Shown: positions 49,731-62,520 of the stretch, piece after piece
How positions within the stretch are numbered: the stretch's first letter is position 1
Layout: every line of letters starts with the position of its first letter
Source: Sweltsa coloradensis
Lineage: Eukaryota; Arthropoda; Insecta; Plecoptera; Chloroperlidae
Assembly (NCBI GenBank): GCA_024449915.1
Contig: JAMZAV010000891.1
Span: 186,001 to 250,000 of the forward strand
Reading direction: 5' to 3'
Length of the DNA: 64,000 nucleotides
Notes under the pieces: generated by a model
What the model saw: only the letters and a program-made list of their open reading frames with translations
The model's database searches: none
Told to the model about the DNA's origin: nothing
Translations under genes and position numbers: made by a program

Positions 49731-50045
49731 CTATTTTTTTAATGTTAGTATCAGCTGACAATGTCCAAATTGGAGTACAGTACTCAATCACAGGTAAAAC
49801 ACAGCCCGTTAAATAGGATTTTAGCGCAGTTGGGTCACGAATATCGGTGAATCTATATAATAAACCCAAAAGGGACATGGCTTTTGAAGTAATTTTGGAA
49901 ATGTGCTCAATGAAAAGGAATTTTGAATCTATAATGACACCAAGATCTTTCATTTTAGTAACTCGCTGAATGACTTGCCCCGACAAATTATAATTACAGA
50001 CTAATGGGAATTTCCTCAATTAAATTGTTAACAATGAGCACTTAT
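48935..50045 (-). mobile_element. 5'-truncated non-LTR retrotransposon (Jockey/CR1-like) with ORF2 C-terminus
   Basis: Read on the minus strand from about 50045. The reverse-transcriptase C-terminal region is recognisable: MKDLGVIIDSKFLF, HISKITSKAMSLLGLLYR, PVIEYCTPIW; after an interruption the frame continues with LATRRKRYDMSFLHRIING and a typical tail with R-rich and N-rich blocks, ending near 49171. A 3' UTR of about 230 bases ends with TGGTACTTGTGCTGTA and an AATAAATAAATA tail at about 48935-48990. The copy is dead: a TAA within the first codons (about 50021), a TAG at 49507-49509 in the same frame, and a nested insertion at about 49575-49730. ORF1, endonuclease and most of the polymerase are missing. 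Confidence 0.8.
49575..49730 (+). mobile_element. Nested retroposon 3' fragment with (ATT)n tail
   Basis: Within the LINE, plus-strand sequence CCATTTTGGC...GAAATAAAGACATC runs into 25 perfect ATT units (49655-49730). On the minus strand these encode the long asparagine run that interrupts the RT. A microsatellite-ended LINE/SINE tail is the likely source; the left limit is uncertain. Confidence 0.55.
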
Positions 50046-50424
50046 CTTTTTACTTTTACTTTAACTTTTACTGTCTAAACTTCAAGAAAGAAAGGGGAGA
50101 TGTAAAATTATGGTTGTGTGAATTTGTATAGCTTGTGATCAAGTATGCAGTGAAGAGTTGCCTGGACAACAAGGGAACAAGAAAAGGAGGTTTTGACCAT
50201 GGCGGCTGGTCTGATGTAATGTTTGACAATTCTTCTTGTTTTATTGAACCCAATAAAGATATTATCTAAATAGTACGCATCTAGTATGTGTACAAAATAC
50301 TTCAGTACCTATGTGTAAAATCCCATTTTTTTCTCTTTGGTAAACTGAGGAAAGAACGTTTGACCATTAATCTCAAAGAAACCCAAGTTTCTACGATGAA
50401 TGCTGGGTGTGGTTTACAACATTT

Positions 50425-50640
50425 ACAATAACGAGAGCCAAGATTCGGGAGGTCCCGGGTTCGAATCCCGTCGAGACCGGCAATCCGTTTCCCTCGGTCG
50501 TTATTGCGAATGCAAGGGAATGAGTCCTCTTTAACAGCCCTCGGACATCCCTTCCACAACATACCTAGTAAGACACCTGAAGAGGGGCTTGAATTGCACC
50601 CTGGGCAGGCTTCCTACGAAATATTATTTATTACCATTTG
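50425..50640 (+). mobile_element. tRNA-derived SINE, family B, best copy
   Basis: GAGCCAAGATTCGGGAGGTC, B box GGGTTCGAATCCC, CCGGCAATCCG, then AATGCAAGGGAATGAGTCC and ACACCTGAAGAGGGGCTTG as in the copy at 16138, ending in an ATTATTTATTA tail. Confidence 0.7.
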
Positions 50641-51553
50641 TTTTTAGGTCGAGTCTTTTATTTTCTATGAATGTCACGTTCCTTTTTATGTGACTTAAAG
50701 AGTACGTCGAGCACAATCTCGTTTACGCCAAATTAACAAAAACGCAACGTACCACAGAGGTGAATGTACGCGCGAGTTTAACAGAATTACGCAACGTCGG
50801 GCAAAGAGAACTCGGTGCGATCGAGGTTAATGTCTGGTTGTTTTACAGTTTCAGCGATAATAACTATCAGAATGCGTACTCTCTTGTTTGGAGCGATCAC
50901 TGAAACTATCATCGCGAGAGAGGGTAAACATGTCGGGTGTGCTGATAAGATAGCGCGCTGACATGAGCAACAGGTAGTCTCAGTCTACCGGCGTAGCCGC
51001 GCGGGTGAGTAGACGCTCTCAGAGCTGACGTTAGTTAATGTAAGAAAACTTTATTAGCAAGGAAAGTGACTTAGTAAAAAAACACACTTTAGCAGATGAC
51101 CAGGGTAAAATCACACTAAGATTTTATACTTTTGACCCACACTTCCTGGTACTTAAAAAAACTCGTAATTTTCAGTGTGAAGCGTGACCAGTGGTAATCC
51201 GCTTTGAGTGCGTCTTCTTTAACATTATGGCAGCATTGAGTTAAATGTATTCATGTGGACACATATTTATTCGTATGAAATTTAACCCCTTGGCGTCACA
51301 AGGTTATGTTCGTCCATTCTTCGGGGGTGCTTTTTGGAGGTGCAACATATTTTGACAAAATTACAAAATTTAATTTTTTTATTGTTGGTCAATTTTTTAA
51401 AAAATCATGAGAATCGCGTGGCTGTAGTATGAATTCTATTGGGAATTTAAAAAAGGCTATTATGCACAATTTTTAAACCACAACAATAAAACACACAAAA
51501 ATCAGTAAATAAACATAATTCAAGCCAAGCATAGAAAACAAATGTTTTAATAA
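50641..51553. other. Non-coding stretch, nothing recognised
   Basis: A GC-richer part at 50700-51050 has no coding structure. No repeats identified. Confidence 0.5.
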
Positions 51554-52333
51554 CTAGGAAGCTTCGCAAACGCATTTTTTAGTCGCGTTGATGGATGAGC
51601 TTTTTAATTTTAAAATGTAAATATTAATTTAAAATAATAAAAACATATTAACACGGCCCATACAAAACAATCATTAGGTCTGTTAGATCTTTGATTGTTT
51701 GTAACAAGGCTGTGAGTTTGGTATAAAATCTCCTGTGAAGTTTTCATACAAGGCTGTGAGAAAGATCTAAAATCTATATTTTCGTGCTATTTGGGCGGAT
51801 TCTGATACAACGTTCATATTTCACATGCACATTAAGGTAACGGTGATGTATTGACGTTTGAAAGAAAATTTGAAAAAGTTAGCCAGATTATAGAAAAGGT
51901 TTTAATATTAACACCTCAAAAAACCAAATTAAAACTTTATTTCTATAGATTCTGGCTAACTTTTCAACTTTTTCTTTCAAACGTCAATACATCGCGTTAC
52001 CTTAATGTGCATGTGAAATACGAACGTTGTAACCCCCCCGTTTGGTCAGAATCGGTCCTAATGTCACGAAAATATCGCACTAAAAATCGAAAAAAATCGT
52101 AAAAGTACGATATTCATGAGAAATATTTCTTCGATTGTACCCAAAAACGTGGCAAGTCTAAGTTCAGAGAAAACGAAGGTCGTGTCAAATTTTTATCAAG
52201 ATCTCATAATATGCCGTTTGCCCGGTAGAGAGCGAACAAACAGACGGAAAAACAGACAAAAAAAACAAAAAAAAACACCGAGCTAAATTTTTTGGGGGGT
52301 CGGTGAAATTGAAGTCTTCGCTTCGCTCATCCA
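51554..52333 (-). mobile_element. Helentron-like non-autonomous element, long family copy 5
   Basis: Minus strand: starts TGGATGAGCGAAGCG at 52333, ends GCTCATCCATCAACGC...GCGTTTGCGAAGCTTCCTAG at 51554, T flanks on that strand. Internally, two inverted pieces of the TATAGATTCTGGCTAACTTT block (about 51850-51900 and 51940-52000) face each other, unlike copies 1 and 3, where it is a direct duplication. Confidence 0.75.
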
Positions 52334-52933
52334 AAAATAAATACGATAAATCAAATCCAATTTTTTCCCTAAAATGTTAACATAATACGTCAATAAAGGT
52401 AGCATGTTAAAGTATGGGGGAAAATTACACTTTAGTTGTGTACCCTAAGATCCTGAAATTCAAAAATAAAATAAAAATGACTTCAATTAGTTACTTGTCC
52501 ATGCAGAAAAATCTTGTTCATCTCTATGACTATAGAATTGTTAGATTGTTTGGTTGGACGTGCCTGTATATATAGTCGGTAGTAACGACACATATTTAGA
52601 ACTATAGTACCTACATTCTTGCCCAACACGCATCATGTTGTTTGATATCTGCCGCCCGCAATACTCTCTGAAAGAGTTTCAGAGATGAAATTCATTGTGT
52701 CGAGCGTCATTTGAGTGGAAAACGTTGGGAGGAGTTTCCAGACAGAACTGCCGGCGGTATGTACTGAACTATTGATGTCCCGCGCTAGAGCCTTCGCGTG
52801 GTCCACCTCTTTGTGTGGAGTGGTGGCCGATATTGCCAATACTTTGCACTGTTCAGGTCTCACAGTCTCACTGTGTTTTCTCTCTGCAAGTGTCGCTTGG
52901 AGTGAGACCGTCTACCTTTTAGAAGGATGAAGG
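52334..52933. other. Non-coding stretch, nothing recognised
   Basis: The 76-residue minus-strand reading frame at 52633-52863 is more GC-rich than its surroundings but has no recognisable domain and no splice context; left uncalled. Confidence 0.45.
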
Positions 52934-53163
52934 TGATTTGTGATTTGATTTGATTTGATTTACGTCTATTAATGCACTAAGGCTTTTCGAGACGATGAGC
53001 GGTGATAGATGAAGTTGGAGGACGATATAAAAAACCCAAACCACAGATAACAGAGTACACTACTATTATCTGTGCCCAAACCATATGCGGTATTCGAACC
53101 CACGTCCTCGTAGAGCCATACTATTCGGACCAGGGCCCTAATCGTATGTGCCACCGAGGGCGG
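52934..53163 (-). mobile_element. tRNA-derived SINE with (CAAAT)n tail
   Basis: Minus strand from about 53163: tRNA-like head with B-box-like GGTTCGAATACC at 53089-53100, a body of about 100 bases, then CACCGCTCATCGTCTCGAAA and AGCCTTAGTGCATTAATA, ending in ATCAAATCAAATCAAATC. The last 60 bases before the tail match those of the 5S-derived SINE at 57996-58400. Confidence 0.8.
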
Positions 53164-54834
53164 CTTAAGGGGAATCCCTAGACCCAAATATGATTTCTAA
53201 AGAATGCAGTAAATACGTCTGAAAAGTTAGTAGATTGAAAGACGGACTTAATTAAAGAGCAGATTATATTTTTGGCTTTTTTTATCGGGACATAACCTCA
53301 GAATCAATGATTATATTCAATTTACCCGTATCAATCCAGCTTGTTCAAAATTGAATTTTGAGACCGATTTTTGAGGGAAACTGGTTGTCTGTAGTTTCTG
53401 GCGTTGTACAATTTTTTTCACCCAAAGGTACCAAATTTTAAATTGTACCGGCGGGCGAAAAGAATCGTGCAACGCAAGAAACTGTAACTCCGGTAGATTT
53501 GTTGTACGGGACTTATATATTTAGGTTTGGTAGTTAATTATAGTCAAACATGTTAATTTCCGTACTACTGGTCCGGTAGCTACCGAAGAGACGAACATTT
53601 AATGAATTATCAATGCTGACTTCAAACAGAGTAACCCGCGGGTCAAGCACGGTTTAACCAATTCAAAAGATACAGAATTAGTCCAGAATTATCGCTGATT
53701 TAGGAGTTACAGGCTGGATATAGGCGTTGCGTAATTAAATTGATAATCCTGTGTGGGAAGAAGATTTTCGTAAAACCGAACAATATAGCTTCGCGAACGT
53801 TATTTACAATCGCGTTGGTTAAGCCACCTTTTGATATGATTTTATTTCAGTTTCGTTTAATTTAGATTCGATATTGTTAAGTTGTTAACGAAACATTATA
53901 TTATTTCGAACATATAGTTAGGTACCCTACTTAGAAATACCCACCAGCATAAAACCGTCGAATCTTCTCTAAGCAGCGGAATCAATCGATGTTTCAACGC
54001 TTTAGATTACATCTTGTATCCTCTTAGTCTACAACGTATATATAACCTAAGTCCTGCTAATTGCGAGTTAGCCTTGGGACGTACTTTCCTCATAGGCGCC
54101 TGCTACGACGGTGTCACTTGTCCAACAGGGAACAGTCTTGTGATTAAGATAAGCTGGACATTGTCTCGCTTATTACAACCAATTACTATGCTATATTATT
54201 TCCCGATCTCTAGCCGTGACCACGTCTGTTACGTATTCGAGTTGATGTAATTAAACAACTGTCACGTTACAACTAGGCCCTTAAAACACGGGCGACACTG
54301 TTATCAGCCACACAGAGGTGACGAAGTCATGAGTGTTACACCGACACGTCTCTGCCCCATATGATGCCGGCCTTGGCCAGAACTGTAATTACATTAATTG
54401 CAGGAAGAATGAGTGTCACAAATTATCACGACAGGTCTCATCAAGGGACAATGTAAAGAATGTTTATGGATGCAGAAATTTGCGGCTTTATTTATAGGCA
54501 TCATTAGTCTGATGGTGACCTTGGATATGAGAAAAAACCGTATTTGTTATTGTCATCATTAATTTTGTCTAGCGTGTAAAACATTTTGCTGAATATGTTG
54601 ACAAAGAGGGGGGTTTATTTCCTAGCTTTACGACAGCACTGCATAGTTCCTTATCTATTAAATCAGTTGTTGCCTGTCTGCAATCTGCCAATCTTCTAAA
54701 ACATTAAAGTGATGTTTAAATTAAAGTTATTTTGGAACTTGGCCCAAAAATCACAATTCACAAGGATGACATTGTTGTGTGTGGGGGGGGGGGGGCGATC
54801 TTTGGAGTTTAGAAGTAGTTTCAATACCCCACAA
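53164..54834. other. Non-coding stretch, nothing recognised
   Basis: No supported genes or repeats apart from a run of 13 G at 54783-54795. Confidence 0.5.
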
Positions 54835-55995
54835 ATACAAAAATTTGTAAAAAAAAAAAAAAAAAACGGCAGCCAAGCTCTCCTTCAAAAGTCTTCGACT
54901 GTGAATGCTGTGAGATATAGAAGTTGAGCCAAGCTTTTCATTCTTTCTCCCTAGTTTCGCATTGAAAAGAAGTAAGATCATTTCGCCTGTTGACGAGCGC
55001 CAAGCCAACCATTTTCGTGGTAAAAAAAAGTAAAAATTTTAAACTCAAAATCATTGGATGAGCGTAGCGAGCGTAGCGAGCGAAGCGAAGATTCCATTTC
55101 ACTACACTGGAGAAAAAAATCCGGAATGTTTTTTTTTTTTTTTCTTTCTGTATTTTTGTGTGTTTGTTAACACGATTCCGGCTAAACCGATACTCCGATT
55201 GCGATGAAATTTTATGGAGACCTTCGAAATCTCTGAACTTAGAACTGCCACGTTTTTGAGCGCAATCGGGAAATTTTTTCTCATAAAAAACGCAATTTTA
55301 CGATTTTTTTCGATTTAAAAAAAAAATTCTTCGACTTATAACACCTACATGCTTTATCCGATTGTAATGATTTTTTCACAGAACCTTAATTTTATGAATT
55401 AAGATATTCGTGTGAAATTTGAGCGTAATCGAATAATTATTTCTTATGCAAATTGCAATTTTACGATTTTTTCTTTAAAAAAATTACGATTAATTAAAAC
55501 AATTAATTAATTTTTTATTTTATTTAATTTAATTATAAAAATTAAGTTAATTTTTTATTTTATTTAATTTAATTAAAAAAAATCTTCGACTAAGTAATGA
55601 TTTTTTCACAGAACAACAGAAAATCCGCGTAACACATGGCATCTCAATGCACCATATACGCTCATCCAACAACGCGGCGGGACTTAAGGGTTTTCCTAGT
55701 AACAAAAATGCTTGGCCATTGAATTTGGTTCATTACGAGAACTCTAAAAAGTCATTTGCCAAGCAATTTTTTTATGATTTTGAGTTTAAAATTTTTACTT
55801 TTTTTACCACGAAAATGGTTGGCTTGGCGCTCGCTAACAGGCGAAATGATCTTACTTCTTTTCATTGCGAAACTAGGGAGAAAGAATGAAAAGCTTGGCT
55901 CAACTTCTATATCTCACAGCATTCACTGTCAAAGACTTTTGAAGGAGAGATTGACTGCCGTTTTTTTTTTTTTTTTTTTCAAATTTTTGTGTTTG
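54835..55995. repeat. Foldback element with about 220-base arms, split by a Helentron-like insertion
   Basis: Left arm 54835-55054 and right arm 55774-55995 are near-identical inverted copies (for example GATATAGAAGTTGAGCCAAG and ACCATTTTCGTGGTAAAAAA in the left arm). The insert 55055-55699 is a separate element; when it is set aside, pairing continues for about 15 more bases (AATGCTTGGC versus GCCAAGCAAT), leaving a spacer of roughly 45 bases. The original unit would be about 515 bp. No coding potential. Confidence 0.85.
55055..55699 (+). mobile_element. Helentron-like non-autonomous element, long family copy 6 (diverged)
   Basis: Starts TGGATGAGCGTAGCGAGCG, ends CGCTCATCCAACAACGCGGC, stem-loop, TTTTCCTAG; T flanks at 55054 and 55700. 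The first 200 bases resemble the other copies; the middle is AT-rich (AATTAATTAA stretches) and differs from them. Confidence 0.7.
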
Positions 55996-56055
55996 TAGAA
56001 GATATTACATCTTTTTGCTGTTTGTTTCCCATCAAGGCGTGAATGATGGACTTTG

Positions 56056-56815
56056 AATGATTAAATTTGTTTAGTTGAGAGTTGTTTTTTACTTTTTGGG
56101 CCCACGGCCCCCCCAAATTCGCCCCCTTGTGTTTTGGGCGCTAGATATTTATAATGGTTAAGAGCATGTTTAATTTCAAGTTTGTACAAGTTACTACGCC
56201 TGAGTAATCACGCGTTTTGATTTTCATTTTGATTTTCCCCGGTCCCTATTGCCCCGGTTTTAGTTTTGAAAGTTTAAGTGATTGCGCATGAGGGACATCA
56301 AAGTGTGGTCTTAGTTTCAAAGTTCTAAGATGTACAGTTTTCTCTGTATAGCGTTTTATTTATAAGAATACGGAATTACCTAGCTTTTGATAATTTTGAT
56401 TTTCTCCGGTACCCGTTACCCAATTTTACTTTCCATATTCAAAAAAGACAAAGAATAAACGATATTGAAGTGTATTCCACGTTTGAAACTTCTCAGTTAT
56501 TGCGTTTTCTTTAAATGATGAATATTTTTAAGTTCAGAGTTGTTTTTTGACATTTTTGGGCCCACAGTCTCCCCAAATTTAGTCCCTTGTGTTTTGGACG
56601 CTAGATATTTAAAATAGTAAAGAGTATGTTTAATTTCAAGTTGTACAAATTACCACGCCTTATTAATTACGTGTTTTCATTATCATTCTAACTTTGATTT
56701 TCTCCGGTCCCTGTAACCCGATTTTGGTTTTGAAAGCAAAAGGCACTGCGTCTGAGGTACATCTAAGTGTGGTCTCAGTTTCAAAGTTCTAAGATTTACC
56801 GTTTTCTCTGTAGGG
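56056..56815. repeat. Diverged tandem duplication, about 475-bp period
   Basis: GAGTTGTTTTTTAC...GGGCCCAC, CTTGTGTTTTGG, GCTAGATATTTA and TTTCAAAGTTCTAAGAT occur in the same order from about 56056 and from about 56530. Family unknown. 56850-56870 is a short GCCA microsatellite. Confidence 0.7.
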
Positions 56816-57039
56816 CTCAATATAGCTCCTCGAAGAATTAGCTAGCTAACTAACTAGCCAGCCAGCCAGCCGGAAGGTTTTCGGCGATGTTGAGAGCCTT
56901 TTTTTTTACACAGAACGGGTTATCGGATTGGGTTGATTTTTTTTGTAGGTCATGGACCACATATTAGAGTTTCAAGATTGTAAATCTTTCGGGGCGGCGT
57001 GTGCAGATAGCTGAAAAAACCCAACTCTGGTAGCTGTAT

Positions 57040-57358
<319 letters not shown>

Positions 57359-57715
57359 TAGCACCGTCCATGTCTCTATATCACTCCATTCAATGGTCGG
57401 CTCTCATTTAACCACATGGATAATTATATAACCCACTGCGCTTCAATCTGCATGTATGTACGCTGCTACGCAAAGCTTATGTACGTCATTGGTGCACGCA
57501 TATTTTCTCACCGTCAACAATACATTTAAATAAAGAATCGAAAATGAAGAATATAGTATCCTCACAGCAAATGTTTATATTATTAGACTTATCTTAGGGC
57601 ATAAATAGCAAACCAAAAAGTGCATTGAAAGAACCATGTTTTCTTTCAAACAAAATCTTAAACCGTTACAATTATTTAATACTATAAGTTAGTTACTAGG
57701 TTTTTATTGTCCTAG

Positions 57716-58400
<685 letters not shown>

Positions 58401-58916
58401 TTTTAGATGGTTGAGATTTACTGTTTTAGAGGAGCGTAAAGCGTGTGTAGCGAAGAAGCGCAAACTTAATTTGACTATCCGGATGAAATGGATATTTTTT
58501 GTGCAAGTGTTTCTTTCCACGGATGTGGGTTTTCACGGGGGGAAATGGAAACTCTTAAATAGGCAGTCATATTTTTTATACAATTAAATAATAATAAAAA
58601 TCGCAGTTGTACGATGTTTTATATGTAACCCTCTTACCAGTCCTACGACTTATTTGACCTTGTCGACCATGCAGTAATGTTTTTAAGCAAATCAAAGTTA
58701 TATTTTTCATAAAGCAATGTTATGAGTAGGATTAGTAAATAATTATAAAAATTCGTTGCCAAGAGAATTTAAACAATGTTTTCTATAAACAAAATGTATA
58801 AATATGTATTGTGTAAAGTGAAATCAAAGACATAAAAAACAAGTCTTCATTTAAAAACGATATCGAGCTCTAACACGATGGAAAAGCACAGAAGTAGAGT
58901 GCACAATAAAACAAAC

Positions 58917-58945
58917 ACGCTCAGCCATCAACGCGACTATAAAGA
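58917..58945 (+). mobile_element. 3'-end remnant of a Helentron-like element
   Basis: GCTCAGCCATCAACGCGACT equals the inverted-repeat/stem start of copies 4 and 5, but the closing stem and CTAG terminus are lost. Confidence 0.4.
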
Positions 58946-60784
58946 GCATGGTCTAACATATAATAATTTGGAGGGTTGATTAAGATCGTGAAAGGGTGTT
59001 TAGTTCAAAAAACAATTCTCGTTTTATAAACCTCACAACATTAGCTGAGAAACAATATTACACGATTTCAATTAAACGACTCCGGTTTTATATTCAATGC
59101 TGGATAACTTATTTCAAATATCCTGTCCCTTCTAAGGAGAGTGTGTTGGAGTATTATAGGAAAAATGGTTGAGTTTTATGAATGAATGCACTAGCCATTA
59201 AAAATGGATCATTGGTCGGAAAAATGAATTTATATTTTCAATATATAACAGTTTTTCAGTTGGATATCGTTTAAGATGGGTTTAAAATGTCCTGAGTATA
59301 AATTATTTTCTCAACATTGATTTATTTTCATCTTTCCAATAATTCAGAATCGAATTCTAAAGATTCACTTGTAAATTTATACGTAAGACATTAAAATAAA
59401 TTGGTATTTTTTAGAGTTGGTTGGAAAACTGCAATAATAAATTCGGTGGTAATATTTAATTACCCATTCAAATCTTCGGAAGGACGGAAAGTAAAATAAT
59501 GAGTTCAGTTGACTGGTATGTGGTTCATTCTTCATCAAGGAAGCCGTTTTATGCTTGTCCTGCTTGCGATGCATTGGGTATAGTTCTATCGTGATGAGTG
59601 GGTATAAGTCTCATGCCATGGTGTTTTGAACTCAATGCTCATCACGATTAACTATCGTATTTTAGACTACAACAATATCTTACAATAGAGTTGTTTCGCT
59701 TACATGTGTAAAACAGTTCAATTAACCTAAATACAAACAAAGTCAGACTTCTCATCAGAACTATAGGATGAATAAGGCTAACGGAAGTGTACTGAACCAA
59801 AATGTCGGGCAAATTACTATTGACAAGGTGATGTAATGAGCACATGCCTATTGATAAAACAAAACAAAGATGGAGCGGACATGTTTAAACCAGCTGTCTT
59901 TGGCACCAACTGTAACCACAAATAAAACGAATCAATTCTTGTTGTTTTACACAGAAATGAGGAATGGTATAGTGTATAATTACCCAAATATGTTTATTAG
60001 GAAATGTTGTGAGAAATGAGGCGGTAATATACGTTCTTTGAATCTAGTATCTTTAAACTTTTTTTCTCGATTATGTCTGCACAGTATTCATGCGACAGAT
60101 CAAACCTTGTCTCACAGAACTGGGCACACTTGTCTCCACAACAAACAATGATCTTTATTCGGGTTAGAGTAGGTATAGACCAACCACTGCATATTGCAAG
60201 TAGTTTTACTATTTTTAACATCAGTCAAAACACTAGGATATTTAACATTCAATTAGAAATCAAAATAGATTATATATCTTTTATCCTTGTGCAATCAAAA
60301 TTTTAATTCCAAATAACATGAGGTTGAAATGAAAGGTTTTCGTAGTAAATGATAAAAACACTTTAGGTTGTGTTCATATTTGGTTTAATTATTCTTTTTA
60401 TTAATTTAATTAATTTAATAATTTAATTTAATTTTTTTGAATTTTACAATAATTTACTTATGTTGCCTCTTAGATTCCAGCATGCAGTAATAATTATATT
60501 ATCACTGGGAATGTAGTGAATTAAACCTCTAGCTCTTATTATTTCGTATTTATGTCAACTTTCAATTACGATACATCACAATCTGGATTATTACACAATT
60601 TTCAGTAAGTATGGATTAAAGTTTATGTTAAACTTTAAAACAAAAGCCTTTGTTAAAATCTGTTTTGTAGCTCAAAATGCCAGGCCGTGAGTAGCTCAGA
60701 TCAAAATAAGACACTTAGTTGTTTTCTATTACAGAACTAACTTGGTAAGTACACAATACGGGATAAATATATTTTAAGTTATAT
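58946..60784. other. GST intron sequence, nothing recognised
   Basis: AT-rich; a small inverted pair ATCGTGATGAG/CTCATCACGAT lies at about 59588 and 59638. No exon found. Confidence 0.5.
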
Positions 60785-60885
60785 ATTCGAACCGAGCATC
60801 ATATTGCTTGCATATGTGCTATGCATGCATTGCACATATGTTTGCAACATATTGCTTGTCCAATCAATAGATGCCCGGTTCGAAT
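60785..60885. repeat. Short inverted repeat (hairpin or MITE candidate)
   Basis: ATTCGAACCGAGCATC at 60785-60800 pairs with GATGCCCGGTTCGAAT at 60870-60885 (15 of 16 bases). Inside, GCATATGTGC/GCACATATG forms a second stem, and CATATTGCTTG occurs twice as a direct repeat. Confidence 0.6.
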
Positions 60886-61629
60886 TTTTAACAAAAAATA
60901 CATATTATGTCAAATTACAAGTCACTATAGGTCCGTATTACAAAGTCTACTGGCGAAATGTGAAATGAACGATATTTATTTCCCGATTTCTTTGTATTGC
61001 GGTTGTAAAAGTCAATCTTTATAAAGATTATGGTTATAAACGTCAACCTTTTCAATGATGTTTGGGCGGTGAAGGGGTTTGTGCGCAACTTCAACAACGG
61101 CGAGGTGAGTTCTGCACAGGATATTATATCGTTTTACATTTCCAGCCTGAGCATAGAATAGAACCCTCATTGAGTTTACATATTGCTGGGGTGGGGAATT
61201 ACTTTATGTACTTTGCAAAGGCTGTTATAATATCCCGCTTTGTCAACGACACAAAGTACACCATATATATTTCAAATCAAATTTATAGCCGTATACAAAT
61301 ACTTTGCATCTTGAATAATAGCCTAAAAGGACCAGAATTGAACCAGATTGTATTTATTCAAGGAAACGTTCATTGCGACTTCCGTGCAAGCAAAGTTTCC
61401 TCTATGTAGGCTATTCTAGTGGGTCTGTGCAGAGAAGTTGCCCCTGTGGTTTAGTGGACCGGAATGGAAAATGTGCTGTAAACCGAAAGTTATCTGAATA
61501 CGTCATTTTGAGTTGAGCAAAGGGGATCTGAACAATTCGTGGGAGGTATTGTTGCCCAAGCCGAACGTGCCCCTTGAGTGAAATAAGCGAAACCGTTGGG
61601 GAATATGGCTGCGTTCGCGTTTTTGTAAC
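60886..61629. other. Presumed GST intron sequence, nothing recognised
   Basis: The 115-residue frame at 61062-61409 shows no GST C-terminal features. Confidence 0.5.
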
Positions 61630-62110
61630 GGAATGGAAGAGTTGAATTCAAGTTTGACATGTTTCATCTGAAGGTTATTTCATTCGAGTATTTTTTGTTT
61701 GCATCGGATTGGACTTTTACCTCAAGAAACCCACGTTCTTCCATGCAACACTGACAACATAATAACATCACATTTTCTAAACGCAAATAGAATATCAAAA
61801 CTTATTATGATAAACATTCTAGAAGAGAATCGAATGACTGCGGAGAGCCATATATGGCAGCGTTGCGTTTTTAACAATGAAAGTTGCAATTCATGGTTTG
61901 ACTGTTTCAATATCGAAGGTTATTTATTTCTGGTAATTATTTTTTGCAATCTGAATTGGACTTTTACCTCAAAAAAACCCACGTTTTCCATGAACACTGA
62001 CACATAAAACATCACATTTCTAAACGCAAATCGGTATCAAAGAACTCATTTATGAAAACGTTACTAGAAGAGAGAAGTCGAATGACTGCGGAAGGCCAGT
62101 TCCTACTCTG
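61630..62110. repeat. Tandem duplication, about 245-bp period
   Basis: GATTGGACTTTTACCTCAAG / GAATTGGACTTTTACCTC, CATCACATTTTCTAAACGC / CATCACATTTCTAAACGC and CGAATGACTGCGGA recur in order, starting near 61630 and 61876. Confidence 0.75.
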
Positions 62111-62276
62111 CCGGCAGCCTAGCTTGGTTTATACTTGTCAGACAATTTTCATGGTTGGACTACGTTGCCACATTAATCGAAGAGATATGTTGCATTGGTT
62201 TTATCTTTTTATTTATCTCATATCACACACGTCATTAAACTCTTCAAATTAACAATATAAATACTCTAAAATACAC

Positions 62277-62520
62277 TTTCTGAAAGCACTAAATGCAGAC
62301 TAAGTATTGTGAGAAATGCAGATTTAGTGCACCATTTGGGATGAGGGGGGGGCAACGTGAACTTAGCCCCCCCAGACTAAAAAGTCATTAGCGCCTAAAG
62401 TAAAGGCGCACTAATTATATGTCTTGGCATTTCTGGAAAGCACTAAATATTGTGTAAAATTCAGATTTAGTACGCATTTGGGGGGGGGGGGGGGGGGGCA
62501 GGTTCACGCACCTTAAAAAG
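62277..62520. repeat. Tandem duplication, about 155-bp period, with poly-G
   Basis: GAAAGCACTAAAT...GCAGATTTAGT...CATTTGGG repeats from 62280 and 62435; each copy ends in a G run, the second of 20 bases (62479-62498). Confidence 0.7.

Noticed and set aside
49510..50019. A 169-residue protein with a poly-asparagine tract
   Set aside because: It is the C-terminal part of a dead LINE ORF2 with an ATT microsatellite inserted.
50440..50490. A true tRNA gene around GGGTTCGAATCCC
   Set aside because: No acceptor-stem or anticodon-arm pairing and no proper anticodon loop; the sequence recurs as SINE family B heads.
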